Assembly (NCBI GenBank): GCA_964652255.1 | Contig: CAZZBM010000001.1 | Location: forward strand, 434,001 to 498,000 | DNA from: CAZZBM01 sp964652255 | GTDB taxonomy: Bacteria; Bdellovibrionota; Bacteriovoracia; Bacteriovoracales; CAZZBM01 | Direction of reading: 5' to 3' | Length of the DNA: 64,000 nucleotides | Part shown: piece by piece, positions 33,217-41,325 of the stretch | How the letters are laid out: every line of letters begins with the position of its first letter | Numbering within the stretch: position 1 is the first letter of the stretch | Translations under genes and position numbers: made by a program | The notes under the pieces: generated by a model | Told to the model about the DNA's origin: nothing | The model's input: the letters and a program-made list of their open reading frames with translations, nothing else | The model's database searches: none

Positions 33217-33342
33217 ATGAAATTTGTCTTTCTTTTGTTATCTTTTTGTACTCCTTGTAAAGATTGTAAAAATAAATCTTTATTAGAGGAAGAAAAAGAA
33301 GAAGCTAGAAAAACAAGTGGTTTTTATATTGAAGATAAATGA
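33217..33342 (+). CDS. Small putative secreted Cys-rich peptide (41 aa)
   Basis: A short ORF with a strong Shine-Dalgarno (AAAGGAG at 33208-33214). The protein starts MKFVFLLLSFCTPCKDCKNK: a basic residue, a hydrophobic run and then CxxCxxC (C11, C14, C17), followed by a highly charged tail ending FYIEDK. C11 could be a lipidation cysteine, but Phe at -1 is atypical of lipoboxes. It lies between the SMR pair and the ftsQ-like gene, in the same frame as the latter but separated by several stops, so it is not an N-terminal piece of it. Function unknown. Confidence 0.5.
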   Translation: MKFVFLLLSFCTPCKDCKNKSLLEEEKEEARKTSGFYIEDK

Positions 33343-33357
33343 GTATAATAAGACTAA

Positions 33358-33882
33358 GTGACTCTTTTTTTATGGTCTTGTTCTACAAATTATATTGATC
33401 ATTTAAAAGAAAAAATTCATTCTTTCTCTTTATTCGAGAAGCAACAGTTCCTTCAACAATTAACAAATCTTAAGTCTTTCAAGTTAAAAAGAGTTCTTTT
33501 AAAAGAATGGGAGTTGGAAGCGACTTGTTATGAACCTAAATTTCTTTATAAAGGTGAAACTTATCTAGAAAATGGAGATCTTTTTAAAGAAAAAACTTTG
33601 GAAAATTTAGTTTTAGTTCAAGGAGATTTTCAGCAAGTTTTAAATTTTTATCAACTCATTAAGAACTTAAATTTTAAAAATGAATTAAAAGAAATTCAGA
33701 TCCTGCCTAGTGAATCTTTACTTGTTTCTTTTCATCCTTCTCTTGTTTTCTTTCTTCCTATGAAACCTTCTTTAGAAACTTTAGCAAAAATGGAAGAAAT
33801 TTTTTTAAACTTAAAAAAAGAAAAAATTCTTTTAAAAACCATTGATCTAAGAAATTCTCAAAAAGTTCTTGTAAAGTTTTAA
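33358..33882 (+). CDS. Probable short FtsQ-like division protein
   Basis: Assigned mainly from position directly before ftsA-ftsZ. The 174-residue product has a POTRA-like start (LTNLKSFKLKRVLLKEWELE) and ends LKTIDLRNSQKVLVKF, like the C-terminal strand of FtsQ (IDLRxxxxVxV). FtsQ normally has a cytoplasmic tail and a transmembrane helix ahead of POTRA; here only MTLFLWSCS precedes, perhaps a minimal lipoprotein-type leader (L-W-S-C). An in-frame stop directly precedes the GTG at 33358, so no upstream start exists in this frame. TATAAT at 33344-33349 lies eight bases before the GTG. Confidence 0.5.
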   Translation: MTLFLWSCSTNYIDHLKEKIHSFSLFEKQQFLQQLTNLKSFKLKRVLLKEWELEATCYEPKFLYKGETYLENGDLFKEKTLENLVLVQGDFQQVLNFYQLIKNLNFKNELKEIQILPSESLLVSFHPSLVFFLPMKPSLETLAKMEEIFLNLKKEKILLKTIDLRNSQKVLVKF

Positions 33883-33908
33883 AACCTAGGTACCATAAGA
33901 AATAGAGG

Positions 33909-33922
33909 ATAGGATGTCCTAT
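33909..33922 (+). promoter_or_regulatory. Hairpin overlapping the ftsA ribosome-binding site and start
   Basis: ATAGG, loop ATGT, CCTAT: a perfect small hairpin that includes the AGGA ribosome-binding bases and the first two bases of the ftsA ATG (33921). It could damp ftsA translation relative to ftsZ, which has an exposed GGAGGAG. The stem is only five base pairs, so the effect is uncertain. Confidence 0.3.
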
Positions 33923-35120
33923 GAAGTCATACATAGCAGCTATTGATGTTGGAACTACAAAAGTGTGTACTCTTATTGCTCAAAAAGAGGGGGACTCTTT
34001 AGAGGTGATTGGACTAGGTTGTTCTCAAAGTCTAGGTCTAAAAAAGGGCTCCATTGTTGATCTAGAAAGTACCATTGAATCGATTGAACAATCTCTTGAA
34101 GAAGCAAAAAAAATGGCTTCTTTAATTAAAATAGAAGAAGCTGTTATTAGTATTGCTGGAAGTCATATTGCTTCTTTTAATACTTCTGGTGTTGTTGCCG
34201 TTAGGGATAAAGAAATTACAGAGGAAGATATTAAAAGAGCTCTTGAAGCTGCTAAAAGTATTTTACTCCCAGTTGATCGTGAAATTCTTCATGTTTTACC
34301 TAAAGAATATAAAGTAGATCATTTGGGAGGAATTAAAAATCCTTTGGGAATGATTGGACTTAGACTTGAAGTGCAAGTTCATATTGTGACAGCTTCCTCT
34401 GCTTTGATTCAAAATTTAGTAAAATGTGTTTTAAAAGCAGGGGTTCATCCTGAAAAAATTGTTTTACAACCTCTAGCTTCTTCTCTTTCTGTATTAAGCC
34501 ATGAAGAAAAAGATTTAGGAATTCTTCTTATTGATATTGGAGGAGGAACGACAGATTTAGCTTTATGGAAAGAAGGATCTCTTCTTTTTTCGTCTAGTCT
34601 CCCGATTGGTGGTCAACATTTTACCTATGATTTAGCCCAAGCTTTAAGAATTAGTCAGATGGAAGCTGAGAGATTAAAGGTGAAAGAAGGGACTCTTTTT
34701 GAAGAAGATAAAAGTGTTACTTTGCAGGGTCTTGTAGGTATGAAACCCAGAGAGATTAGTTCAAGGCTTTTAAGGGAAATTCTTTTAGCCAGAAGTTATG
34801 AGTTAGCAACTGTGATTCAGAAAACACTCAAAGAAAAAGAATTGTTAAAATTTATGACTGGTGGAATTGTTCTTACTGGAGGAGGAGCTTACTTAAAAGG
34901 TTTAATTGAATTTTTTGAATCTTTTTTTCAAAAACCAGTGAAATTAGGACTTCCTAGAAAATTTTGCAAAATGGATCAAGCTTTAATTCATCCAAAATTT
35001 TCTACTGCTCTTGGATTATTATTAGAAAATCCATCTAAAAGTCATAAGGTTTATCAACATCATTGGTTAGTTTCAAAATTTAAAAATAAAATTAAAGAAT
35101 TTTTTACAGATATATTTTAA
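33921..35120 (+). CDS. ftsA: Cell division protein FtsA
   Basis: Actin-like protein that tethers FtsZ to the membrane and recruits the divisome. ATPase fold motifs: AAIDVGTTKVCTLIA (phosphate 1, residues 5-19), LLIDIGGGTTDLALW (phosphate 2) and GGIVLTGGGAYLKGL (adenosine). The 1C domain is represented by VISIAGSHIASFNTSGVV and EILHVLPKEYKVD. The C terminus ends in an amphipathic helix (WLVSKFKNKIKEFFTDIF) suited to membrane binding. 399 residues, normal. Ten bases separate it from ftsZ. Confidence 0.97.
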   Translation: MKSYIAAIDVGTTKVCTLIAQKEGDSLEVIGLGCSQSLGLKKGSIVDLESTIESIEQSLEEAKKMASLIKIEEAVISIAGSHIASFNTSGVVAVRDKEITEEDIKRALEAAKSILLPVDREILHVLPKEYKVDHLGGIKNPLGMIGLRLEVQVHIVTASSALIQNLVKCVLKAGVHPEKIVLQPLASSLSVLSHEEKDLGILLIDIGGGTTDLALWKEGSLLFSSSLPIGGQHFTYDLAQALRISQMEAERLKVKEGTLFEEDKSVTLQGLVGMKPREISSRLLREILLARSYELATVIQKTLKEKELLKFMTGGIVLTGGGAYLKGLIEFFESFFQKPVKLGLPRKFCKMDQALIHPKFSTALGLLLENPSKSHKVYQHHWLVSKFKNKIKEFFTDIF

Positions 35121-35130
35121 GGAGGAGCTC

Positions 35131-36219
35131 ATGGAAGAGGTTAGAGCGAAAATAAAAGTCATTGCCGTTGGTGGAGCTGGTGGTAATGCCGTAAATACAA
35201 TGATTAGAGAAAATTTGCAGGGCATTGATTATATTGCAGTGAATACTGATTATCAAGCTTTGGCTCTCAATTTAGCTCCACACAAATTACAAATTGGTCA
35301 AGAAATTACTAAGGGTTTAGGAGCTGGTTCAAATCCTGAAGTTGGAAAACAAGCAGCTTTAGAAAATTATGAAAAAATAGGAGAGATGCTCTCAGGAGCT
35401 GATATGATTTTTATTACAGCTGGAATGGGTGGCGGGACAGGAACAGGAGCTGCTCCTGTTATAGCAAAATTAGCTAAGGAGTTAGGAGCTTTAACTATTG
35501 GAGTGGTGACAAAGCCTTTTAAATTTGAAGGAAAAAGAAAACAACAACAAGCTTTACAGGGAATTGAAGCTTTAAAAGACCATGTGGATTCTTTAATTAC
35601 AATTCCTAATGATAAGTTATTAGATTTTGCAGGGGCTAATTTAACTCTTGTTGAAACTTTTAAAAAAGCTGATGATATTCTCGTTCAAGCTGTGAAAGGG
35701 ATTTCAGATTTAATTAATCAAACTGGTTTAATTAATACAGACTTTGCTGATATCTGTACTATTATGGGTAAAAGAGGATTAGCTCTTATGGGCACTGGAA
35801 TTTCTTCTGGAGAAAAAAGGGCTCTTAAGGCTGCTCAGCAAGCTATAGAATCTCCTTTATTAGAAAATCTTAAAATAGATGGAGCTACGGGTCTGATTAT
35901 TAATATTTCTGGAAATGAGCAGCTAGCTACAAGTGAAGTTTATGAAGCAGTTCAATTTATTACAGAAGCAGCAGACTCTGATGCTGATATTATTTTTGGA
36001 GCTGTCATAGATGACAACTTGGGTGAAGAAGTTAAGATTACAGTTATTGCAACGGGAATTGATCAAAATCAGCATGCTTTTGCTGGAGAGAAAAAAATTG
36101 CTCCTAAAGAAGAGTCTTTTAAAGAACAACATTATCAAGAAGATCAATTTGATACACCAAGTTACTTGAGAAATAATAGAACAGAATTTCATTTTAAAAC
36201 AAGAAGAGAAACTATATAA
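35131..36219 (+). CDS. ftsZ: Cell division protein FtsZ
   Basis: Tubulin-like GTPase that builds the Z-ring. GTP-binding motif GGGTGTGAAPVIA (~99-111), N-terminal VGGAGGNAVNTMI, and the T7 synergy loop NTDFADI (~202-208) that completes GTP hydrolysis in the next subunit. The variable linker is short and the conserved C-terminal peptide is FDTPSYLRNN, the FtsA-binding tail. 362 residues. A strong Shine-Dalgarno GGAGGAG at 35121-35127 suggests higher expression than ftsA. Confidence 0.98.
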   Translation: MEEVRAKIKVIAVGGAGGNAVNTMIRENLQGIDYIAVNTDYQALALNLAPHKLQIGQEITKGLGAGSNPEVGKQAALENYEKIGEMLSGADMIFITAGMGGGTGTGAAPVIAKLAKELGALTIGVVTKPFKFEGKRKQQQALQGIEALKDHVDSLITIPNDKLLDFAGANLTLVETFKKADDILVQAVKGISDLINQTGLINTDFADICTIMGKRGLALMGTGISSGEKRALKAAQQAIESPLLENLKIDGATGLIINISGNEQLATSEVYEAVQFITEAADSDADIIFGAVIDDNLGEEVKITVIATGIDQNQHAFAGEKKIAPKEESFKEQHYQEDQFDTPSYLRNNRTEFHFKTRRETI

Positions 36220-36226
36220 TTAAAGA

Positions 36227-37456
36227 GTGATTTGGATTTTTGCCTATCTTTTATCTCAAGAGCATTATCATGTAAGAGATCTAAAGACAGGCAAAATTCT
36301 TTTATCTTTGAATGAAAAAAACTCTGTCAGTATTTTTTCTATCAGTAAAATTTTTTTAGCTTACTTATGTTTAAAACATTTAAATGCTGAAGAAACTTTT
36401 CAGACAAAAGTTTTTTATGATGGAGTTCTAGAAAAGAAAATCTTAAAAGGAAATCTTTATTTAGAGGGTGGTGGAGACCCATACTTAGGAGCTAATGAAA
36501 TTTTGAAGATTGTTTTAAAAGTTAAAAGTAAAATTCAAATTATTGAAGGAAAAATTCTGTTAAAAAAATCTAATTTTCCTAAGGTGATCACTTTAAGTGA
36601 AGAATTTCCTATAGAAGACCCTTACAATACAAGTCTTTCCTTTTTAAATTTTGAATGGAATCGTTTTAAATCTTCAATAAATTCATCTTATTATTCTTTT
36701 GACTTTTTTCCGGAAGAAAAAATTTCTGTGGAAAAAAAATCTTCAGGAGAAGAGTGGAAAGGCTTGTCTTTAAAAAAAGAAATACCTTTAAAGTATCCAG
36801 AAAAATTTGTTCAATCTTATTTTGAGCATCTTTTAACTTCTTTTATTCAAGTTAAAAAAAGAACAATAGAAAAAACCAAACTTGAAGTTTTAGAAGTTGA
36901 AAAAAGTTTAGATCTAAAAATCATGATTAAAAATTTATTAGAATATAGCAATAACTTAATAGCTGAAGCTTTAGCAGCTAAGTTAATTCATAAGTTGGAA
37001 CCACAAGAGAAAAAAAATCTTATTTTAAAAAAAAAATTACAGCAAAGACTTCAACAAGAAAGTTCTAGTTTTAAAGTAGAGCATGCTTCAGGTTTAAGTT
37101 CAAAAAATAAGATTATATTATCTTCTCTCACTTCTTGGCTTCAAGAGAAAGCTTTCGATTCTTTTCATGGAGAGTTTTTTATGAATATTTTACCCAAAAA
37201 AGAATCTGCTTTTGATGCCTATAAAGTATTTGCTAAATCTGGGACTGGTCATTTTAGCATTAGTTTAGCAGGCTATTTGTTAACTAAAAAACATCACTGG
37301 ATTGTTTTTGCTCATTCTGTTTTTGATGAAAATAAAAGGATTTTATTAAGTTCTAACCCTTATAATGAAAAACTTATTAAACAAGCTCATGTTTTTCAAA
37401 AAGAAGCTAAAAAAAAACAAGAAGAATTTTTGAAAAATCTTTACGAAAATTATTGA
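36227..37456 (+). CDS. dacB: D-alanyl-D-alanine carboxypeptidase/endopeptidase, PBP4 (DacB) family
   Basis: Penicillin-binding protein trimming peptidoglycan cross-bridges. Active-site motifs: SISK (S38-K41), SNN (YSNNLIAEAL, ~241) and KSG (AKSGTGHF, ~340), with GNLYLEGGGDPYL, the S13-family GDP motif. 409 residues, shorter than the ~470 of E. coli PBP4, with a reduced insert domain. The N terminus MIWIFAYLLSQ is a very short hydrophobic leader. It starts with GTG; a perfect TATAAT (36215-36220) sits six bases upstream, overlapping the ftsZ stop, so transcription could start at the GTG itself. It ends overlapping the opposite-strand hydrolase by seven bases. Confidence 0.85.
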   Translation: MIWIFAYLLSQEHYHVRDLKTGKILLSLNEKNSVSIFSISKIFLAYLCLKHLNAEETFQTKVFYDGVLEKKILKGNLYLEGGGDPYLGANEILKIVLKVKSKIQIIEGKILLKKSNFPKVITLSEEFPIEDPYNTSLSFLNFEWNRFKSSINSSYYSFDFFPEEKISVEKKSSGEEWKGLSLKKEIPLKYPEKFVQSYFEHLLTSFIQVKKRTIEKTKLEVLEVEKSLDLKIMIKNLLEYSNNLIAEALAAKLIHKLEPQEKKNLILKKKLQQRLQQESSSFKVEHASGLSSKNKIILSSLTSWLQEKAFDSFHGEFFMNILPKKESAFDAYKVFAKSGTGHFSISLAGYLLTKKHHWIVFAHSVFDENKRILLSSNPYNEKLIKQAHVFQKEAKKKQEEFLKNLYENY

Positions 37457-38295
37457 TAAACTTTTCCAAAAATAGGAGCGGTGAAGTCAATACCTTCTTC
37501 TTTGCTTAATTTTTCAATCAGTTCACGTGGTTCATGAAAAGGTTCATCACCTAAGGGAAAAGTTTCAAAGTGAATACCATAATTTTTTTTACTCTTTAAA
37601 TCTTTAGCTATCTGAAGAGCTTCTTGAGGATTAATATGATAGTTTTTTAAAATAAAATTTGGTTCATAAGCTCCAATGGGAATAAAAGCAATATCAATAT
37701 TAAATTGAGCATAATCTTTAAAGATAGGGGTATAGGCAGTGTCTCCAGTGAAGTAAAAAGTTTTTTCAGGGTGTTGTATAAGAAAAGATCCTGGAATGGT
37801 GACATCATTAAAAATCATTTTTATTAAATTTCTTCCAGAACGATGTTTAACAGGTAGAAATTTAAAAACAGTATCTTTAATTTTTACTTCTTCAAAGGGT
37901 TGAAGTTCAATTACATGAAAACCTTTAAAAAAATTTTTATATTTAGGACCAACAATAAGAGTAATATTTTTGTTTTTAAAAAAATGAAGAGTTTTAATAT
38001 CAAGATGATCATAGTGATCATGGCTTAAACAAATAATATCAATTGGAGGCAACTCTTCAAGAGTAACAGGAAGAGGGGTAAGCCTTCTTGGTCCAAAAGG
38101 ACCTATTCCAGCTCTTTTAGAAAAAATAGGATCAAAAAGAATAGTTAGGTTTGATAGTTTTAATAAAACACTACTATGTCCTAAAATGGTCCATTCAATA
38201 TTGTCAGTGAAAGATGGTTTTTCATAATGAAAAACTGTGGGTAATGGCTGATTTTTTCTTGAAAGAAGCCAGAGAATAATTTTAAAAAACATCAT
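37450..38295 (-). CDS. Metallo-beta-lactamase-fold hydrolase, UlaG/NAPE-PLD-like
   Basis: 281 residues with the MBL metal-binding signature SHDHYDHLD, further metal ligands in VKHRSGR and FTGDTAY, and IPIGAYEPNFI followed by HINPQEALQ, typical of the NAPE-PLD/RomA-like branch (L-ascorbate-lactonase superfamily). A hydrophobic N-terminal helix (MMFFKIILWLLSRK) suggests membrane association. Possible substrates are phospholipid or N-acyl compounds, not determinable here. It overlaps RNase J by four bases and is the last gene of udk-rnj-MBL. Confidence 0.82.
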   Translation of the reverse strand: MMFFKIILWLLSRKNQPLPTVFHYEKPSFTDNIEWTILGHSSVLLKLSNLTILFDPIFSKRAGIGPFGPRRLTPLPVTLEELPPIDIICLSHDHYDHLDIKTLHFFKNKNITLIVGPKYKNFFKGFHVIELQPFEEVKIKDTVFKFLPVKHRSGRNLIKMIFNDVTIPGSFLIQHPEKTFYFTGDTAYTPIFKDYAQFNIDIAFIPIGAYEPNFILKNYHINPQEALQIAKDLKSKKNYGIHFETFPLGDEPFHEPRELIEKLSKEEGIDFTAPIFGKVYQ

Positions 38296-39845
38296 AGAAA
38301 AGAGATAATTTCTACTCTGGAACCAAGAAGATGTTCAAGTCCTTTTTTAAAACTAGCTAATTGAAAATTTTGTTTTGACTGAAATCTTTTACAATAATTT
38401 TTTGCTTCTCTAGGGAGTCCAATGGAATGAAATCTAATTTTTTCTCCCTGTGGCATTAAAATGAGAACACCTCGTTCAGCAATTCTTTGTCTCTCCTTTA
38501 ATGTCTCTTCTTCGAGAAGAATTTTATTATTATTATAAGCAAGGCTGGGCAGAGCTTCTTCACTGGTTTTAGTCAGTCGACCAGATTCATCTAAATGAAG
38601 AGTGTCGTAATTTAAGGCAAGCATAGGGTAGACTTCTGGATAATGTTCTTTGATGAATTTAATGTGTTTATGTAAATAATAGGTATCTCCATGAACAGGA
38701 GTAAAATGAGTGGGCTTAAAGGCTTTAAGAAGTAAATGTAAGTCTTCTTGGGCTGGATGACCTGAGGCATGAATAAGGGTTTCTTCAGAGGTAATAATCT
38801 CAGCTTCTTGTTCCGTTGCTTTGTCATAGAGACGATAAATGAAGCGATCATTACCTGTTCCTGGAATAGGTCTAGAGCTAAAAACAATCAAATCATCTTG
38901 TTGAAGTTTGGTTTTAGTTTTTCCAAAAATAATTTGACTCAGGGCACTTCTTGGATCTCCTTGGCATCCAGCACAAAAGATTAAGGAGTTTTCATGACTA
39001 AGAAGAGAATCTTTTTCTCTAAGATCATGATAAGAATCAATGTTTAAAAGACCTAATTGTTTTCCAATTTTGATATTTTGCAAAAGACTTTTTCCAGAAA
39101 AATAAATTTCACGATTATATTTTTTAGCTATATTGACAAAACTTTGAATACGATGAAAATGAGAAGAAAAGAGAGTAACAAAGATTCTTTTATTAGGTTT
39201 TTTTAAAATAGCTTCAATTTGAGGAAGCAGATCTCCTTCAGAAGGAGTTTTTTTAGGAGAAAAAATAGCAGTACTACCAGCTAAAAGATAACGAATTTTT
39301 TTATGTTGAAATTGTTCAAGAGCTTTTAAATTAAAAGGTTGTTCATAGGGTTGATGAAGATCAATCTTAAAGTCTGAAGCAAAAAGAAGAACAGCTTCAG
39401 GGGATTCAAAAACAAGAATATTGGTTTCAGGGACAGAATGATTAATAGGAAGAGGGTAGATTTTAAAGTTATCTATTGTAAGTGAGTCTAGTGAATGAAA
39501 CTTTAACTTTCTCTTTTTTCTTTCATAGGAAAGCTTTTTTTCTATAAAAGCTTGAACAAGAGCAGAGCAATAAATTTCTAAATGAGGATACCAATCTAGA
39601 AGATGTGGAATAGCCCCAATATGGTCTTCATGAGCATGAGTAATAATAACCTTTTTTAATCTTTGTTCATGATTTTTTAAAGCTCTTTTAAAATCAGGGA
39701 TCAGATATTGAACCCCATAGCTTTTATCTGCAGGAAAATTTAATCCTGCATCAATAAGAAGATCTTCTTTTTTAAACTGAAATAATGTCGCATTTTGACC
39801 AATTCTTTTGGCTCCACCAAGAAACTTAATGGCTAGTAAATTCAC
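38292..39845 (-). CDS. rnj: Ribonuclease J
   Basis: MBL/beta-CASP ribonuclease with endo- and 5'-3' exonuclease activity in mRNA turnover and rRNA maturation. It starts LLAIKFLGGAKRIGQN, followed by LLIDAGLNFP, THAHEDHIGAIPHLL (metal ligands), INHSVPETN, FASDFKID, beta-CASP segments SSHFHRIQSFVNIA and SRPIPGTGN, and HASGHPAQEDL plus PVHGDTYYLHKH. 517 residues; the C-terminal domain is shortened. The GD-S-T segment of canonical RNase J is LLAGSTAIFSP. It overlaps udk by 20 bases. Confidence 0.93.
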   Translation of the reverse strand: MNLLAIKFLGGAKRIGQNATLFQFKKEDLLIDAGLNFPADKSYGVQYLIPDFKRALKNHEQRLKKVIITHAHEDHIGAIPHLLDWYPHLEIYCSALVQAFIEKKLSYERKKRKLKFHSLDSLTIDNFKIYPLPINHSVPETNILVFESPEAVLLFASDFKIDLHQPYEQPFNLKALEQFQHKKIRYLLAGSTAIFSPKKTPSEGDLLPQIEAILKKPNKRIFVTLFSSHFHRIQSFVNIAKKYNREIYFSGKSLLQNIKIGKQLGLLNIDSYHDLREKDSLLSHENSLIFCAGCQGDPRSALSQIIFGKTKTKLQQDDLIVFSSRPIPGTGNDRFIYRLYDKATEQEAEIITSEETLIHASGHPAQEDLHLLLKAFKPTHFTPVHGDTYYLHKHIKFIKEHYPEVYPMLALNYDTLHLDESGRLTKTSEEALPSLAYNNNKILLEEETLKERQRIAERGVLILMPQGEKIRFHSIGLPREAKNYCKRFQSKQNFQLASFKKGLEHLLGSRVEIISFL

Positions 39846-40449
39846 GGATATCCTTTTTATCTAAAAAACTTCTTAGACTTGATGTTAAAATTTTTACAGA
39901 AAGACTTAAATCTTCTCCCAAAAGGAGATCAGCATAAACTTTTTGTGGAGCAATAAACTTATGATACATAGGTTTAACAGTGAGATAGTACTGATTAATA
40001 GTCCCTTCCAAATTTCTTCCTCTTTCCTTTAGGTCTCTTTGTAATCTTCGAATAAATCTTGTATCAGCATCAACCTCAACAAAACATCTTAAATCCATTA
40101 TAGACCTAATATCAGGATCATGAAAAGCAAAAATTCCTTCTAGAATTAATAAAGGACTGGGCTTGAAAAAAGTATATCCTGTTCTGGCATTTGTTTTATA
40201 ATCATAGAGAGGAAGCTCAATAGGGTGACCACTTCTTAGGGTTGTTAAATCTTTTTTTAATCTTGTCCAATCCACAGAATCTGGATGATCAAAATTCATT
40301 AAAGGATGATGATTTTCTTGATGAAGGTAATAAGAATCTAGTTGAATACACTGAGCTACATCTTTTAAATAAGGATCTTGAAGAAGATATTTTGAGAGAG
40401 TGGTTTTACCTGATCCAGAGCCCCCTGAAATCCCTATAATAAAAGCCAT
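39826..40449 (-). CDS. udk: Uridine kinase
   Basis: Pyrimidine salvage enzyme phosphorylating uridine/cytidine. P-loop GISGGSGSGKTT near the N terminus, then LDSYYLHQENHHP, FDHPDSVDW, PLYDYKTNARTG, LILEGIFAF and RRLQRDLKERGRN; all are uridine-kinase hallmarks. The start is the ATG at 40447-40449 (MAFIIGISGG); an in-frame upstream ATG at 40474-40476 would add nine residues without homology. 207 residues. Divergent from prmA. Confidence 0.94.
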   Translation of the reverse strand: MAFIIGISGGSGSGKTTLSKYLLQDPYLKDVAQCIQLDSYYLHQENHHPLMNFDHPDSVDWTRLKKDLTTLRSGHPIELPLYDYKTNARTGYTFFKPSPLLILEGIFAFHDPDIRSIMDLRCFVEVDADTRFIRRLQRDLKERGRNLEGTINQYYLTVKPMYHKFIAPQKVYADLLLGEDLSLSVKILTSSLRSFLDKKDIREFTSH

Positions 40450-40524
40450 AATTTGCCTATCTAACATGCAAGCCATCTTTATACAACGTCTATTTTTTAC
40501 TATGAAAAAATGTTATAGAAGATT

Positions 40525-41325
40525 ATGTTTTCAGTGAGCTATCAGGGAATTTTTCCTCAAGATTTTAAAAAAAATGTTCAAATTCTTTCTAAGCTTTGTC
40601 AGTGTCAAGGATATGCAGAGGAAGAGGAAAATCCTGACAAGGAAGATTTTGATAAAATGGTTTTTTTCTTTGAAAAAAGAAAATCTGCCGAAATTTTTCA
40701 AGAAGTTCTTCTTAAGCATAATAAAAAAGTGAAGCCCGTTCTTACAAAAGTTAAGGTGGATTTATGGAAAAAGTATTTAAAACCCTTTAAAATTGGAGCA
40801 CTTAAGATCGTACCTTTTCAAGATGGTTTTAAAAAAAAGAAAAATGAAATTCTTTTAAAAATTGGAGAAGCCTTTGGAACAGGTCATCATGAAACTACTA
40901 AGCTTTGTCTAGATCTTCTTCAAAAAATACCTTCTCAAAAAAACATTCTTGATTTAGGGTGTGGTAGTGGAATTCTCACTTTGGCTTATCTAGAAAAATA
41001 TCCAAAATCTTTTTTAGAATCTGTAGATATTGATCCTAAAGCTCTAAAATTAACTCAAGAAAATCTTTTTTTGAATAAAAAAGAAGCTCAAGTAGGGCGA
41101 AAGCCTAAAAGAAAAAAATATGATCTTGTTTTAGCAAATATTCTTCTAGAAACACTCATTGAATTAAAAGATTTTTTAAAAAATCAACAGTATTTAATTC
41201 TTTCTGGAATCACTCAAGACCAAGAAAAAATTTTGCTTCAACAGTTCTCTTCTATGAAGTGTCTTGCTATTAGAAGAAAAAATAATTGGAGTGCACTACT
41301 TTTAGGCCATGAAAGGACTTTATAA
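40525..41325 (+). CDS. prmA: Ribosomal protein L11 methyltransferase
   Basis: SAM-dependent methyltransferase modifying L11. The core shows GEAFGTGHHETTKLCL (PrmA signature), DLGCGSGILTLAYL (SAM motif I), SVDIDPKAL (motif II), LVLANILLETLIEL (NxL catalytic region) and LILSGIT. 266 residues; the N-terminal substrate-binding domain is degenerate. A -10-like TATAGA lies five bases upstream of the ATG but has no good -35. The end overlaps rsmE by 17 bases. Confidence 0.92.
   Translation: MFSVSYQGIFPQDFKKNVQILSKLCQCQGYAEEEENPDKEDFDKMVFFFEKRKSAEIFQEVLLKHNKKVKPVLTKVKVDLWKKYLKPFKIGALKIVPFQDGFKKKKNEILLKIGEAFGTGHHETTKLCLDLLQKIPSQKNILDLGCGSGILTLAYLEKYPKSFLESVDIDPKALKLTQENLFLNKKEAQVGRKPKRKKYDLVLANILLETLIELKDFLKNQQYLILSGITQDQEKILLQQFSSMKCLAIRRKNNWSALLLGHERTL

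Noticed and set aside
33217..33882. Small ORF and ftsQ-like gene as one frameshifted or stop-interrupted gene
   Set aside because: They share a frame, but several stops lie between them and each has its own start context.
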